Origin: Actinomycetes bacterium
GTDB lineage: Bacteria; Actinomycetota; Actinomycetes; Mycobacteriales; Mycobacteriaceae
DNA length: 6,223 bases
Reading direction: 5' to 3'
Assembly: GCA_023416315.1 (NCBI GenBank)
Contig: JAEZIA010000284.1
Coordinates: forward strand, 1 to 6,223
Shown here: positions 1 to 5,698 of the stretch, in pieces
Numbering within the stretch: position 1 is the stretch's first letter
Layout: the number at the start of each line of letters is the position of its first letter
Program-made: the position numbers and the translations under genes
Notes under the pieces: model-generated
Databases searched by the model: none
Seen by the model: only the letters and a program-made list of their open reading frames with translations
Told to the model about the DNA's origin: nothing

Positions 1-800
1 TACACGTGCTGGAGCACGTCGTCCGGCACGGTGTCGTCGCGCCCTCGGCCGGTGTGCCTGCGGCGGAGATCGCCGCGGCCGCCGCCGGTGTGCCCGCTCC
101 GCCTGCTGCACTGCCCGCGGCCGCTGATGCCCTCGGCGGCGGTGGCATCCCGGCCCCGCCGGCCGCCGTTCCGGGTGGTCCGGGTGGCGGTGGCGGTGCT
201 GGTGTGCCGACTCCTCCGGGTGCGGTTCCGGGTGGTCCGGGTGGTGGCGGCGGTGCTGGTGTGCCCACTCCGCCTGCCGCGGTGCCGGGTACGCCGTTCA
301 CCAACAATGTGGTCACGCCTGGCACGCCGCCTGCCGCGGTGCCCGGTGGCCCCGGCGGTGGTGGTGGCGCGGGGGTTCCGACTCCTCCCGCGGCAACCCC
401 CGGCATTCCGGGCGGCAACCGGGTGGCGACCCCGCCGACCCCGCCGACGGTATTGCCGGGCGGCCCGGGCAGCTACATCGGGCCCACGCCGGGCGGTCTC
501 GGAAGCCTGATTCCGGCAGCGCCGATCTCGGAGGCCGCGGGCACGCTGCCCACCCCGCCGGCGCAGCTCTTGCCGGCGATGGCCCAAGGTGTGGCGACGC
601 TGCTGTCGCCGCCGCAGGTGACGATTCCCGGTATCCCGGGCTTCGGAATCCCGCTGCCGTCGACGATCTCGGCGCCGCGTGACCTGCTCTGCGTGGGCAC
701 CGGCTGGTCAGCGAAGGCGGATACCGTCGAGACCGGAGCTCCGGCCGGCGCCCTGCTGGGCGCCGAGCTGCCGCGGGCGAACCGGTGGTTCGGGGACTGA
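1..800 (+). CDS. Pro/Gly/Ala-rich repeat protein, 3' part (5' end outside window)
   Basis: I do not recognise this as a named gene. The frame is open to the left edge of the window, so it probably starts upstream; the first in-window start codon is GTG at 6, and residue numbers here count from it. About 264 residues are visible. Residues 1-27 are Ala/Val-rich, and residues 28-160 are seven back-to-back 19-residue repeats rich in Pro and Gly. Residues 161-220 keep scattered TPP and PGIPG motifs. The last ~40 residues are ordinary sequence with one Cys (in LLCVGTGW) and end in NRWFGD. There is no signal peptide or membrane segment in the visible part, but an N-terminal signal could lie upstream. 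The composition suggests an extended, disordered, possibly exported or wall-associated protein, which is inference. It lacks the PE and PPE N-terminal domains in what can be seen. It converges with udgX, 53 bp away. Codon periodicity and the preserved repeat length support real coding. Confidence 0.72.
   Translation, partial: HVLEHVVRHGVVAPSAGVPAAEIAAAAAGVPAPPAALPAAADALGGGGIPAPPAAVPGGPGGGGGAGVPTPPGAVPGGPGGGGGAGVPTPPAAVPGTPFTNNVVTPGTPPAAVPGGPGGGGGAGVPTPPAATPGIPGGNRVATPPTPPTVLPGGPGSYIGPTPGGLGSLIPAAPISEAAGTLPTPPAQLLPAMAQGVATLLSPPQVTIPGIPGFGIPLPSTISAPRDLLCVGTGWSAKADTVETGAPAGALLGAELPRANRWFGD
87..485 (+). repeat. Seven in-frame 57-bp tandem repeats (19-residue Pro/Gly units)
   Basis: Seven consecutive units of exactly 57 bp encode residues 28-160 of the Pro/Gly-rich protein. 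The idealised unit is GVPTPPAAVPGGPGGGGGA. Units 2, 3 and 5 are closest to it. Unit 1 has an Ala-rich tail, unit 4 ends in FTNNVV, unit 6 ends in GGNRVA and unit 7 ends in GSYIGP. The PP pair and the following P nine to ten residues into the unit are the most constant positions. No unit has gained or lost a codon, which points to duplication in register followed by divergence. The pattern is not collagen Gly-X-Y. Confidence 0.85.
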
Positions 801-853
801 GAACCGCCGAGCGGGCCCGCGCCGGTGTAGCTTGCGGCGGGTGCTCGCTCCTG
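801..853. other. Short convergent gap between repeat protein and udgX
   Basis: The 53 bp contain a perfect 10-bp palindrome, GCGGGCCCGC (811-820), and an outer CCGCC/GGCGG pair (804-808 and 836-840). Neither is followed by a T-run on either strand. It may slow transcription from both sides, but I cannot call a proper intrinsic terminator. Confidence 0.25.
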
Positions 854-1492
854 TCAGCCGGGTAACAGCCCCGCCGCGAATCGGAGATCGGCGACCAGCG
901 CGTCGAAGTTCTTGGCCCGTTCCTCGGTCGGACCGCGCAACACCGCCGACGGGTGCGCGGTCGTCACCACACTCGGATCGGCTCCGAGGTCGGGCTCGGC
1001 CGGCAGGTGCAGTTCTTCACCACGATGCGCGGTGAGACGAAATCCGCTGCCCATCAAGGCTTGTGCGGCAGTCGCGCCCAGCAGCACCACGACTTGTGGC
1101 TCCACCGAGGTGATCTCGGCGAACAGCCAGGGCCGGCAGGCGACTACCTCGGTGCGGCTCGGCGTCTTGTGGATGCGACGGGTGCCGCTGGTGCGGGTGA
1201 ACTTGAAATGCTTGACGGCGTTGGTGACATAGAGCCGGTCCCGGTCTACCTCGGCGGCGGCGAGTGCCTTGTCCAGCAGCCGGCCCGCCGGACCGACGAA
1301 TGGTCGGCCGTGGCGGTCTTCCTGGTCGCCGGGCTGCTCACCGATCAGCATCATCGCGGCGCGCCGTGATCCCTCACCGAACACCGTCTGCTCGGCGTCG
1401 CGATACAGATCGCAGCCTCGGCAGGTCCGCGCCGCCTCGGCCAACTGGTCGAGGTCGTGGGTGTGGGGAACAAAGGGTTCGGCGCCGGTCAT
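854..1492 (-). CDS. udgX: UdgX, uracil-DNA crosslinking glycosylase (UDG superfamily)
   Basis: This 212-residue protein is close to full family length. Motif A reads GEQPGDQED (residues 51-59), the family-4-like form. The second active-site motif is HPSAVLR, with His180. Between them is the UdgX-specific loop insertion ending RRIHKTPSR, with His108 at the position of the histidine that bonds covalently to uracil-derived DNA in M. smegmatis UdgX (His109). Likely Fe-S ligands are Cys24 and Cys27 (CRGC), Cys119 (VVAC) and His95, which stands in VKH where family-4 enzymes carry VKC. The loop reads TRRIH rather than KRRIH as in M. smegmatis. By family knowledge the enzyme excises uracil from single-stranded DNA and stays attached as an abasic-site adduct. 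The ATG start at 1492 gives the expected N-terminus, but no strong ribosome binding site precedes it. It follows the glycosyltransferase by 36 nt on the same strand and may be co-transcribed with it. M. tuberculosis lacks this gene, as far as I recall. Confidence 0.93.
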   Translation of the reverse strand: MTGAEPFVPHTHDLDQLAEAARTCRGCDLYRDAEQTVFGEGSRRAAMMLIGEQPGDQEDRHGRPFVGPAGRLLDKALAAAEVDRDRLYVTNAVKHFKFTRTSGTRRIHKTPSRTEVVACRPWLFAEITSVEPQVVVLLGATAAQALMGSGFRLTAHRGEELHLPAEPDLGADPSVVTTAHPSAVLRGPTEERAKNFDALVADLRFAAGLLPG

Positions 1493-1528
1493 GATTGCGG
1501 CGTACCCGTCACCGCACCCGGCGACGCA

Positions 1529-3061
1529 TCACCGGATCGACTTGGTGACCTGGGCGAAATTGAACTGCCAGCGCTCGACGATCCGGAAACCGAAGCGGTG
1601 CGGCACCTGGTAGGCCATCGTCCGCCCCAGTCGCGGGCCGGCATGCAGGTCCGCGCCCTGTTCGTAGGCGGGCAGTGACCTGTCGTGCTCGGACACCGTC
1701 CAGATAGCCGGGCAGCCGGGCATCTTGTCGGCCCACGTCCAGACTGCGATATGGGCGTCCCACAACATCTTTCGATCGATCCGGGTACGACCCCTGCCGT
1801 AGTCGTGCAGTTTCGCGTACGCCGCAGGTCGGGCTGCCATCAACGGGCGGATCGGTCCCGGCTTCCACGACGTCGAGTTGTCCATCACCAGGCAGTCACC
1901 GGGCGCGGCGTGGCGGGAGATGACGTCGGCAACCTGGCTGTAGTCCATCCCGTCTTTGGCGTAGGGCCCTCGCTGAGCGAGGTAGTTCGGTGTCGCGGCG
2001 AGCGCGAACACGATGAGCACAGCGGTGATCCCGGCGCGGGAGCGGCCGAGCGCCACGATGCAGGAGCCGAGCAGAAGCGCGATCGCAGGGGCCGTGAACG
2101 AGAGGTAGCGCGGGTAGTAAACCGGGTCGTGCAGCGCCGAAAACAGCAGCAGGGCAACGGTCGGCACCACGATCCAGGCCAGGCTGATCGCGACCAGCCG
2201 CCGTGGGTGTCGGCCCGCCCGCCGCCACAACACCAGGCCCGCGCCGAGCAGCAATCCGGATAGCACCGCAACCGCCAGTGAGTAGTCGAAATACTGGTCT
2301 ACCAACAGCATTCCGACGGTTCGGCGGCTCAGCGGTGAGATCCAGCCCACTTGGAAGAGCTGAGTCCGGGTGAACAGCAGAAACGGTGCGGTCGCTGCGC
2401 AGGCGGCCGCTGCGGCCAACGCCCAATGCCACCGCGCCCGTCTCGAACCGGTCATCGCCGCCACGACGGCATGCACCGGTAACAGGAGAACCAAAAAAAC
2501 ATTCAGCAGCGTGGCGCCCAACATCAGCAGCGCATAGCCGAGCCACCATCTCGGCCGGTCGCGCCGCAAGGCGACCAGGCACAGCACCGTGAGCCAGACA
2601 CCGGCGACCATCGTCAGCGCATAGGACCGGGTCTCCAGGCCGGCCCACGTCACGCGGGGGAGTACCGCGAAGACGACACCGGCCGTCACCGCCACCGGAC
2701 GGGTCGACAGGTGCCGCCCCAACACCACGACACCGGCAGCCGCCAGACCAACCGCGACCGAACTGGACAATCGCGACCAGAACTCGGTGGCCGGGAACAC
2801 CGTGTACCAGCCGTGCATGAGCAGGTAGTACAGGCCGTGAACGGCATCGATGTTGCCGAGCATGCGCCACAGGTCGGGCAGCGGCCGGGTGGCTGCCGAG
2901 ATCGTGGCCGCCTCGTCGAACCACAACGACGGCCGGGCGGCGCCGGCGGCGCTGACGCAGACGGCGAACACGGCCACCCACACCCCGTCGAGCGATCGGC
3001 GCGCGGCCGCCAACGGCTGCTCGTCGCCGATGGCCCATTCGGACCGATGGGTAATGCTCAC
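1529..3061 (-). CDS. GT-C membrane glycosyltransferase, CapA (Rv1635c)-like probable mannosyltransferase
   Basis: This 510-residue polytopic membrane protein has a GT-C fold of the GT39/PMT-like type. A first membrane segment (about residues 27-44) is followed by WFDEA (residues 47-51); this Asp-Glu pair in the first outer loop is the usual GT-C catalytic/metal motif. About eight to ten further hydrophobic segments follow up to ~358, including YYPRYLSFTAPAIALLLG (315-332). The C-terminal ~150 residues are hydrophilic and probably lie outside the membrane. Such enzymes transfer sugar from a polyprenyl-phosphate donor on the outer face. Position next to the Rv1636-like gene and general sequence resemblance suggest the orthologue of Rv1635c (CapA), which adds the first mannose cap to lipoarabinomannan; the acceptor here is inferred. 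I chose the GTG start at 3061 because AGGA lies 8 nt upstream on the minus strand and the protein then begins close to the conserved region. The frame stays open to 3277, but that stretch is Arg/Ser-rich and unlike the family. Confidence 0.82.
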   Translation of the reverse strand: MSITHRSEWAIGDEQPLAAARRSLDGVWVAVFAVCVSAAGAARPSLWFDEAATISAATRPLPDLWRMLGNIDAVHGLYYLLMHGWYTVFPATEFWSRLSSSVAVGLAAAGVVVLGRHLSTRPVAVTAGVVFAVLPRVTWAGLETRSYALTMVAGVWLTVLCLVALRRDRPRWWLGYALLMLGATLLNVFLVLLLPVHAVVAAMTGSRRARWHWALAAAAACAATAPFLLFTRTQLFQVGWISPLSRRTVGMLLVDQYFDYSLAVAVLSGLLLGAGLVLWRRAGRHPRRLVAISLAWIVVPTVALLLFSALHDPVYYPRYLSFTAPAIALLLGSCIVALGRSRAGITAVLIVFALAATPNYLAQRGPYAKDGMDYSQVADVISRHAAPGDCLVMDNSTSWKPGPIRPLMAARPAAYAKLHDYGRGRTRIDRKMLWDAHIAVWTWADKMPGCPAIWTVSEHDRSLPAYEQGADLHAGPRLGRTMAYQVPHRFGFRIVERWQFNFAQVTKSIR

Positions 3062-3069
3062 GCGGGCTG

Positions 3070-3073
3070 TCCT
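3070..3073 (-). promoter_or_regulatory. Ribosome binding site deciding the glycosyltransferase start
   Basis: On the minus strand AGGA sits 8 nt before the GTG at 3061. It supports this start over the upstream ATG at 3277, which would add 72 residues of low-quality sequence. Confidence 0.5.
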
Positions 3074-3339
3074 GGATCGGGCGTCAATTGTTGTGCGAAA
3101 CGGTAACCCGGCGCCCGTCAATCCATCGGGTGAGGTATTGAATTGGTGCCATTGGACATCTGTGCTGTGGCAGCGCCGACAATCGCGAAACCGGTGCGAT
3201 GTGGATTTGCAATTGCCGTCGCTGTCGTCCGGCTCACGCTTCTGTCGGGGCCGCTGTTTGCCCCGGTAAAGTGGCATCGCGCGGCGTTGAAGAAATTGCC
3301 ACGTGCCGGGATTCGTACCCTTGCGTGGGGTCGAGGCGA

Positions 3340-3345
3340 TAGTGT
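3340..3345 (+). promoter_or_regulatory. Possible -10 element for the universal stress protein gene
   Basis: TAGTGT matches TANNNT and lies about 38 nt before the ATG. It lacks a properly spaced -35, though many mycobacterial promoters also lack one. It resembles TAGCGT upstream of the dispanin gene on the other strand. Confidence 0.3.
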
Positions 3346-3371
3346 TCCGGATGGCGTTGAAATTGGAGACT

Positions 3372-3377
3372 GGAGGG
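3372..3377 (+). promoter_or_regulatory. Strong ribosome binding site setting the stress protein start
   Basis: GGAGGG ends 5 nt before the ATG at 3383. It selects this start and rules out the longer reading from 3143. Confidence 0.8.
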
Positions 3378-3382
3378 TACGA

Positions 3383-3829
3383 ATGGGCGGTTACAAGACC
3401 GTGGTCGTCGGCACGGACGGCTCGGATTCATCGCTGCGTGCAGTCGACCGGGCGGGTTACCTCGCCTCAGATCCGGATTCCAAGGTCATCGTGGCGACCG
3501 CCTACTTTCCCGCCAACGAGGACACCCGTGCGGCCGACCTGCTGAAGGACGAGGGCTACAAGATGTCGGGCAATGCCCCCATCTACGCGATCCTGCGGGA
3601 GGCGCGTGACCGCGCCAAGGCTGCCGGTGCCGCCAACATCGAAGAGCGGGCGGTTGTCGGCGCTCCGGTCGACGCGCTGGTGGACCTGGCCGAAGAGGTC
3701 GGCGCCGATCTGCTGGTCGTGGGCAATGTCGGCCTGAGCACGATTGCCGGTCGCCTGCTCGGCTCGGTGCCTGCCAATGTGGCACGCCGGTCGAAGACCG
3801 ATGTGCTGATCGTCCACACCACCGGTTAA
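3383..3829 (+). CDS. Universal stress protein, Rv1636-like, nucleotide-binding type
   Basis: This is a single-domain Usp of 148 residues, the usual length for one-domain members. It begins with a hydrophobic first strand, YKTVVVGTDGS (Asp12 contacts adenine/ribose in the fold). It contains the complete ATP-type signature G-2X-G-9X-G-S: Gly114, Gly117, Gly127, Ser128 within VVGNVGLSTIAGRLLGS. It ends VLIVHTTG. The sequence closely resembles M. tuberculosis Rv1636 (TB15.3) and its M. smegmatis counterpart MSMEG_3811. Those are reported to bind cAMP as well as ATP, so a role in buffering or sensing cAMP is likely, though the ligand preference here is inferred. It is cytoplasmic and probably dimeric. 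The start is fixed by a strong ribosome binding site. It diverges from the glycosyltransferase, and the CorA-like gene follows after 25 nt, so the two are probably co-transcribed. Confidence 0.95.
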   Translation: MGGYKTVVVGTDGSDSSLRAVDRAGYLASDPDSKVIVATAYFPANEDTRAADLLKDEGYKMSGNAPIYAILREARDRAKAAGAANIEERAVVGAPVDALVDLAEEVGADLLVVGNVGLSTIAGRLLGSVPANVARRSKTDVLIVHTTG

Positions 3830-3834
3830 CCACC

Positions 3835-3850
3835 CCGGTCTGCAGACTGG
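3835..3850. repeat. 16-bp near-perfect palindrome just before the CorA-like gene
   Basis: CCGGTCTGCAGACTGG has a perfect 10-bp core, GTCTGCAGAC, and matches its reverse complement at 14 of 16 positions; the mismatched pair becomes G-U in RNA. It fills most of the 25-nt gap and ends 4 nt before the ATG, covering the place of the ribosome binding site. It could be an operator or an RNA element, or it could be chance. With no loop it would make a poor hairpin, so I do not call it a terminator. Confidence 0.45.
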
Positions 3851-3854
3851 ACAC

Positions 3855-4865
3855 ATGACCCACTGCCGAACCCGACTGTGGGTTGATGGCGAGTTGAAGC
3901 TGGAGGACTTTCCCCTCCACGACGTTTCGGAGCATCTGGCTCAGGAGCATGCGCTGGTCTGGGTGGACATGTGCAACCCGGACCGCGACGTGCTGTGCCA
4001 ACTGGCCGACGAACTGGGCTTCGATCAGCACGCCGTGGAAGACACCGTCGAGCACGCCGAGCGGACCAAGGCGACTCGCTATGCGTCGCATACGTTTATG
4101 ACGGTGTACGCCACCGCGTTGGCGCCGCCGCGGGCCAATGACCTGGAATCGCGGCTGTTGCTCACCAAGGTGTCGATATTCGTGCTGCCCAACGGGATTG
4201 TCACCGTGCGGCACGAATTAGACCCGCAGCGGCCGACTTTCGATATCGACGAGGTGGTTCGGCGCTGGGATGAGAACGCCGACTTGTTGCAGATGGGCGC
4301 GCCTGCGCTGTTGCACGGCCTGCTTGATGTGATCGTCGACGGGCAGTTCGACACCATTCAGCAGCTCGATGACGCGATCGAATCGCTCGAGGACGGGTTG
4401 TTCGACGACCGGGCCGCCACCCGCACCATTCAGCGCTCGACCTACCGGCTGCGCAAGGAGCTCGTCGAGTTGCGCCGGGTCGTGCTGCCGATGCGCGAGG
4501 TGATCAACACGATCATGCGTCGGCGGGCTGAGCGCGCTGACAGCGTCGAACTCGACAGCTGGTATGCGGATCTCTACGACCACGTCATTCGCGCGGCGGA
4601 GTGGACGGAGTCGTTGCGGGACATGATCACCACCGTGTTCGAGACCAATCTGTCGCTGCAGGACGCCCGGCTCAACACGATCATGAAGAAGCTCACCGGA
4701 TGGGCGGCCATCATCGCGGTGCCGACCGCGGTGACCGGGTGGTACGGCCAGAACGTGCCCTACCCGGGCTACGGGAGTCCGACCGGGATGGTGACCAGCG
4801 TGCTGATCATTCTGGTGTCGTCGGGTCTGCTCTACGTCGCGTTCAAGCGCCGCGGCTGGCTCTGA
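3855..4865 (+). CDS. CorA-like divalent cation transporter with GQN instead of GMN
   Basis: At 336 residues this has the normal CorA length and architecture: a large acidic cytoplasmic N-terminal domain, a long helical stalk (about 160-280) and two C-terminal membrane helices (about 283-297 and 312-330). The tail is basic, KRRGWL, as in other members. The signature loop after TM1 reads WYGQNVPYPGYG, with Gly298-Gln299-Asn300 replacing the classical GMN selectivity motif. By family knowledge it should form a homopentameric inner-membrane channel for Mg2+, Co2+ or Ni2+. The GQN variant makes the ion and direction uncertain, and a Zn-transporting ZntB-like role cannot be excluded. From memory, M. 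tuberculosis CorA (Rv1239c) keeps GMN, so this looks like a second, paralogous member. The ATG at 3855 has only a weak upstream GGA and lies next to a palindrome, so translation may depend on coupling to the preceding stress-protein gene. It converges with the DUF2752 gene 4 bp downstream. Confidence 0.9.
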   Translation: MTHCRTRLWVDGELKLEDFPLHDVSEHLAQEHALVWVDMCNPDRDVLCQLADELGFDQHAVEDTVEHAERTKATRYASHTFMTVYATALAPPRANDLESRLLLTKVSIFVLPNGIVTVRHELDPQRPTFDIDEVVRRWDENADLLQMGAPALLHGLLDVIVDGQFDTIQQLDDAIESLEDGLFDDRAATRTIQRSTYRLRKELVELRRVVLPMREVINTIMRRRAERADSVELDSWYADLYDHVIRAAEWTESLRDMITTVFETNLSLQDARLNTIMKKLTGWAAIIAVPTAVTGWYGQNVPYPGYGSPTGMVTSVLIILVSSGLLYVAFKRRGWL

Positions 4866-4869
4866 ATCC

Positions 4870-5310
4870 TCAGACGTGTAACCCCGTGAACGGTGCGAAC
4901 GGCAGGTTGCGCACCACGAACCACACCACCACGAGGGCCAGCGCGACGAACGGCGCCCACCGGTGGTGCTGCCAGCCGATGATCTGCCGACCGGTGACGC
5001 GACCATAGGTCCAAGTGCCGTATGCGACGGCCAGAAACCCCAGAGCCACCGCGGCGAGCGCGTTGAACCGGACCGCTGCCAGCAGATCACCGTGCAGCAG
5101 TGAATAGATCATCCGAAGGGTGCCGCAGCCCGGACAGTCAACGCCCAGAAGGGCTTTCGTCGGGCACAGCGGAAGAATGCCGCCGGGAGTGGTCGGGTCA
5201 CCGATCCACACGGCCGCGCAGGTGCCCGCCGCCAGCGTCGCAACTCCCAGCGGCGGGCCGAGGCGGGCGAGACGGCCGTTGGCCGCCTGCCCGACCTCTG
5301 CCGCGATCAC
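4870..5310 (-). CDS. DUF2752 family membrane protein
   Basis: This 146-residue protein of unknown function shows the DUF2752 core: LCPTKALLGVDCPGCGTLRM (residues 48-67), then YSLLHGDLLAAVRFN (69-83). The three cysteines Cys49, Cys59 and Cys62, the last two as CPGC, are typical of the family and suggest a metal site or a thiol/disulfide function; that is inference. Hydrophobic segments lie near 20-37, 85-101 and 118-133, giving about three membrane passes. The GTG start at 5310 overlaps the stop codon of the dispanin gene as GTGA, and no independent ribosome binding site is seen. This indicates translational coupling and makes the start reliable. The reading frame continues upstream to 5631, but that part is Arg/His/Gly-rich shadow sequence across the dispanin gene. 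Confidence 0.87.
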   Translation of the reverse strand: MIAAEVGQAANGRLARLGPPLGVATLAAGTCAAVWIGDPTTPGGILPLCPTKALLGVDCPGCGTLRMIYSLLHGDLLAAVRFNALAAVALGFLAVAYGTWTYGRVTGRQIIGWQHHRWAPFVALALVVVWFVVRNLPFAPFTGLHV

Positions 5311-5609
5311 GATGTGGTGGTGTCGACGTCCATGTTCATGACGCCCGCGGCGAACAGCACGCCGTAGATGACGATCAGGACCACCCAGATGACCACGCTC
5401 CAGATCACCCACTTCTTGGCGGCGGCGGCCGACGCCTGCGCTTCGGCGTACTGCCCCTGAACCCAAAGGCCGTTCACCTGAGCCGCCTTCACGATCGCGA
5501 CGATGCCGGTGATCGGGAAGCAGAAAATCGTCGCCAGGATAGCGAGTGCCAAATTGTTCTTCGGCTGCTGAGCCGGCGGCGGTGCATAGCCGGGGGGTTG
5601 CTGGGTCAT
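5307..5609 (-). CDS. CD225/dispanin-like small membrane protein
   Basis: This 100-residue protein has a short Pro/Gln-rich N-terminus (MTQQPPGYAPPPAQQPKNN) and a conserved hydrophobic hairpin, LALAILATIFCFPITGIVAI (residues 20-39). A loop, KAAQVNGLWVQGQYAEAQAS (41-60), follows with the usual Ala/Lys stretch, then a second membrane helix (about 67-92). This arrangement is the bacterial CD225/dispanin (IFITM-related) pattern. Its bacterial function is not established; proposed roles involve membrane curvature or partner localisation. The start is firm: on the minus strand GGAGG lies 5 nt before the ATG. It is the first gene of a two-gene unit with the DUF2752 gene, sharing a 4-base GTGA overlap. 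A related reading as a TM2-type small membrane protein is less likely because the KAAQVN loop fits dispanins better. Confidence 0.87.
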   Translation of the reverse strand: MTQQPPGYAPPPAQQPKNNLALAILATIFCFPITGIVAIVKAAQVNGLWVQGQYAEAQASAAAAKKWVIWSVVIWVVLIVIYGVLFAAGVMNMDVDTTTS

Positions 5610-5614
5610 CGACG

Positions 5615-5619
5615 CCTCC
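5615..5619 (-). promoter_or_regulatory. Strong ribosome binding site of the dispanin gene
   Basis: GGAGG on the minus strand is separated from the ATG by 5 nt. It serves the dispanin gene directly and DUF2752 through coupling. Confidence 0.8.
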
Positions 5620-5657
5620 GTATTTTTTCAAGTGAGTATCGGGGCAGAGCGGTGCCT

Positions 5658-5684
5658 ACGCTACCGGATGAAAGCCCTGTACAA
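5658..5684 (-). promoter_or_regulatory. Probable promoter of the dispanin-DUF2752 unit
   Basis: On the minus strand TTGTAC (5684-5679) and TAGCGT (5663-5658) form a -35/-10 pair with a 15-nt spacer, slightly short. The -10 fits TANNNT. Transcription would start near 5651, giving a leader of about 40 nt that contains the GGAGG site. Confidence 0.4.
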
Positions 5685-5698
5685 GGGGCATCGAATCG

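Larger units (their letters stand above)
3062..3382. promoter_or_regulatory. Divergent control region between glycosyltransferase and universal stress protein
   Basis: These 321 bp separate two divergent starts and hold no convincing gene. A frame running into the stress-protein gene from 3143 is open, but it has no ribosome binding site and no family resemblance before residue 1 of the stress protein. On the plus strand TAGTGT at 3340-3345 fits the mycobacterial -10 form TANNNT and would give a leader of about 30 nt. The nearest -35-like hexamer, TTGCGT at 3321-3326, is only 13 nt away, so the call is weak. I see no clear -35/-10 pair for the minus-strand gene. I looked for a DosR-type GGGACT palindrome and a SigF-type GTTT/GGGTA pair and found neither. 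Confidence 0.4.

Noticed and set aside
31..510. Arg/Pro-rich frame overlapping the repeat protein
   Set aside because: It is a frame-shifted shadow of the GC-rich repeat; its repeats only mirror the 57-bp DNA period.
1..800. PE-PGRS or PPE family member
   Set aside because: The visible part has no PE or PPE domain and lacks the GGAGG-type residue repeats of PGRS; the unit is Pro-rich with 19-residue periodicity.
804..840. Bidirectional terminator between the repeat protein and udgX
   Set aside because: There is GC-rich symmetry but only a 5-bp outer stem, a 27-nt loop and no T-tract on either strand.
3062..3277. N-terminal extension of the glycosyltransferase by 72 residues
   Set aside because: It is Arg/Ser/Asp-rich, unlike a GT-C N-terminus, and the GTG at 3061 has its own AGGA at a good distance.
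3143..3382. N-terminal extension of the stress protein by 80 residues
   Set aside because: The strong GGAGGG site 5 nt before 3383 and the family's normal N-terminus fix the start there; the upstream frame has no family resemblance.
5311..5631. Longer DUF2752 reading upstream of 5310
   Set aside because: It is an Arg/His/Gly-rich shadow of the dispanin gene in another frame; the GTGA overlap gives a natural start.
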